In this document: piece after piece, positions 62,771 to 64,000 of the stretch
Layout: each line of letters starts with the position of its first letter
How positions within the stretch are numbered: position 1 is the first letter of the stretch
From: DAOUKH01 sp964291475
GTDB taxonomy: Bacteria > Chloroflexota > Dehalococcoidia > SHYB01
Direction: 5' to 3'
DNA length: 64,000 bases
Assembly (NCBI GenBank): GCA_964291475.2
Contig: OZ220075.1
Coordinates: 1 to 64,000, forward strand
Notes under the pieces: model-generated
The model's database searches: none
What the model was told of the DNA's origin: nothing
What the model saw: the letters and a program-made list of their open reading frames with translations, nothing else
Translations under genes and position numbers: made by a program

Positions 62771-64000
62771 CGGGCCGCAACATCTTCAAGGAGCTCCTCG
62801 CGACGTGGCCGGGCAAGCTCGGCATCGGCCTCTTCGCCATCCTCGTCATCCTCTCCCTTTACGTGCTGATCCGCTTCCCTCTGAGCTGGGGCGAGGAGAC
62901 GTGGAGCGACCCGGCGCAGTGGGCCGACAACCCCGGCGCGGTGCCTCCCATCTGGTCGACGGCGCTCACCACGCGCGCCGACGTTCCCCACCGCGACTAC
63001 GTCGTCAGCGAGGCTACAGAGGTCCGGCCCACCCAGTCCGGCGAGCTCCGCACCTACACCGCCACCGTCGATTACGACTCGGGCCGGCCGCCGACGTTCA
63101 CCAACTTCTCCGTGAGCGGGATCACCTTCTACGACCGCCCGCCGGTCCTCACCGTGTCGCTGGTGCGCCCCGACGACAGCGCCGTGGTGCTGTTCCGCCA
63201 GCCCGTCCGCGGCCCCCGCGAGGACGAGTCCGCGCCGTACCTGCGCTTCCACGAAGACGCCCTGCGCGTGAACCTCTCCTCCCAGCCATCCGCCGCCGAC
63301 GCCGTGGTCGACTTCATGCGCGACGAGTACGGCGCCCGGTTCCGGGCGTCGGAACTGGCCCAAGACCTCGACCGCGCCCTCTTCGGCGTTCCCGACGCCG
63401 AGGCGCCCGGCGGCTTCGCCCTGCTCAAGGGCACGTACGAGCTGCGGCTGCGCGCATCCTTCCAAGACGCGCGCGACTCCCTGGAGGAGGCCCGCTTCGT
63501 GGTCGGGGGTACGGTCTTCGGCCTGATGGGCACCGACAGCCTGGGGCGCGACCTGACGGAAGGGCTGCTCTTCGGCCTGCCGGTGGCGCTCTTCATCGGC
63601 CTCATGGCCTCCGTGGTCACCACCGCCATGGGAACGGCGCTGGGCGTGATTAGCGGCTACGCGGGCGGCCGCACCGACCTCTTCATCCAGCGCCTCGCCG
63701 ACCTCGTCGCCAACGTGCCCCTGCTGCCGCTCCTCATCTTCTTCGTCTTCGTGGTCGGATCGAACCTCTACCTGATCATCGGGCTGCTCATCGTCTTCAG
63801 TTGGCCCGGGCTGACCATCCTCGTCCGCTCGATGGTGCTGCAGCTCCGGGAAGGGCAGTTGGTCGAGTCGGCCATTACGATGGGTGCGTCGAGGTGGCGC
63901 ATCATGTACCGGCACATCTTTCCTCAGATCGCTCCCTTCATCTTCGCGCAGATGATCTTCTTCGCGCCCGCCGCGATCCTCGCCGAGGCCGGACTCAGCT
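62767..64000 (+). CDS. Peptide-type ABC transporter permease (DppC-like), truncated by window end
   Basis: Starts at ATGA overlap 62767 and stays open to the window edge (411 codons visible). After helix 1 (about 17-37) there is an unusually long extracytoplasmic segment (about 38-250). GTDSLGRDLTEGLLFGLPVALFIGLMASVV and the transmembrane core follow. The EAA loop reads VLQLREGQLVESAITMGASRWRIMYRHIFPQIAP. Standard DppC proteins have about 300 residues and a short first loop, so the insert is notable. ATPase genes, if present, lie beyond the window. Confidence 0.93.
   Translation, partial: MTGRNIFKELLATWPGKLGIGLFAILVILSLYVLIRFPLSWGEETWSDPAQWADNPGAVPPIWSTALTTRADVPHRDYVVSEATEVRPTQSGELRTYTATVDYDSGRPPTFTNFSVSGITFYDRPPVLTVSLVRPDDSAVVLFRQPVRGPREDESAPYLRFHEDALRVNLSSQPSAADAVVDFMRDEYGARFRASELAQDLDRALFGVPDAEAPGGFALLKGTYELRLRASFQDARDSLEEARFVVGGTVFGLMGTDSLGRDLTEGLLFGLPVALFIGLMASVVTTAMGTALGVISGYAGGRTDLFIQRLADLVANVPLLPLLIFFVFVVGSNLYLIIGLLIVFSWPGLTILVRSMVLQLREGQLVESAITMGASRWRIMYRHIFPQIAPFIFAQMIFFAPAAILAEAGLS

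Overview
The window is high-GC, gene-dense bacterial DNA with short spacers. Gene content (dnaB-dnaD-helicase loader cluster, CO-dehydrogenase-type hydroxylase with CoxD/E/G proteins, flavin-dependent monooxygenase, acyl-CoA dehydrogenase, D-aminoacylase-like amidohydrolase, Thr/Pro-linker lipoprotein solute receptors) and a mosaic family of GC-rich intergenic repeats suggest a Chloroflexota lineage of the Dehalococcoidia/SAR202 type. This assignment is inference; there is no rRNA here. At least twelve single-base frameshifts in otherwise intact genes, five of them in purL, suggest an assembly with indel errors.

Layout. 1-4.9 kb: truncated membrane gene, purL, msrA, then a 1.3-kb repeat-filled spacer containing a 210-bp duplication and a 10-bp iteron-like array. 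4.9-9.4 kb: rplI-dnaB-dnaD-helicase loader-HIT operon. 9.4-11.4 kb: an IS481-type element inserted inside a copy of the intergenic repeat. 11.5-13.2 kb: an uncharacterised gene followed by a UGSC-family selenoprotein gene, with an in-frame TGA at 12921 and a SECIS hairpin directly after it. 13.8-16.5 kb (minus): aconitase and a 7Fe ferredoxin. 16.7-20.0 kb: ATP-grasp / alpha-E / transglutaminase operon. 20.1-29.9 kb: solute-binding lipoprotein, a minus-strand oxidase and CoxG-like gene, then coxS-L-M-D-E-like genes and a second solute-binding lipoprotein. 30.6-30.9 kb: a strong promoter followed by closely packed hairpins, read as a candidate non-coding RNA. 30.9-49.3 kb: catabolic and accessory enzymes (MBL hydrolase, SnoaL-like, sterol-reductase-like membrane protein, D-aminoacylase, SMP-30, epoxide hydrolase, alcohol dehydrogenase, FAD oxidoreductase, phosphotransferase plus acyl-CoA dehydrogenase, epimerase, luciferase-like, SDR, P-loop kinase). 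49.3-51.2 kb: PEP mutase/isocitrate lyase-family enzyme, a vapBC module, tRNA-Arg and tRNA-His. 51.2-55.2 kb (minus): regulator, leucyl aminopeptidase, kinase, membrane protein, PadR. 55.4-64 kb: coiled-coil lipoprotein, BNR-repeat surface protein and a peptide-type ABC importer whose second permease runs off the window.

How genes work together. Three units stand out. One is a helicase-loading unit (DnaB, DnaD-like protein, two-domain AAA+ loader). Another is a molybdenum hydroxylase with its AAA+/VWA maturation pair. The last is a phosphotransferase/acyl-CoA dehydrogenase pair that matches the two domains of eukaryotic ACAD10/ACAD11. The clearest hidden feature is the selenoprotein: translation stopping at 12923 would lose 80 codons, including the Sec-Gly-Ser-Cys active-site-like motif.
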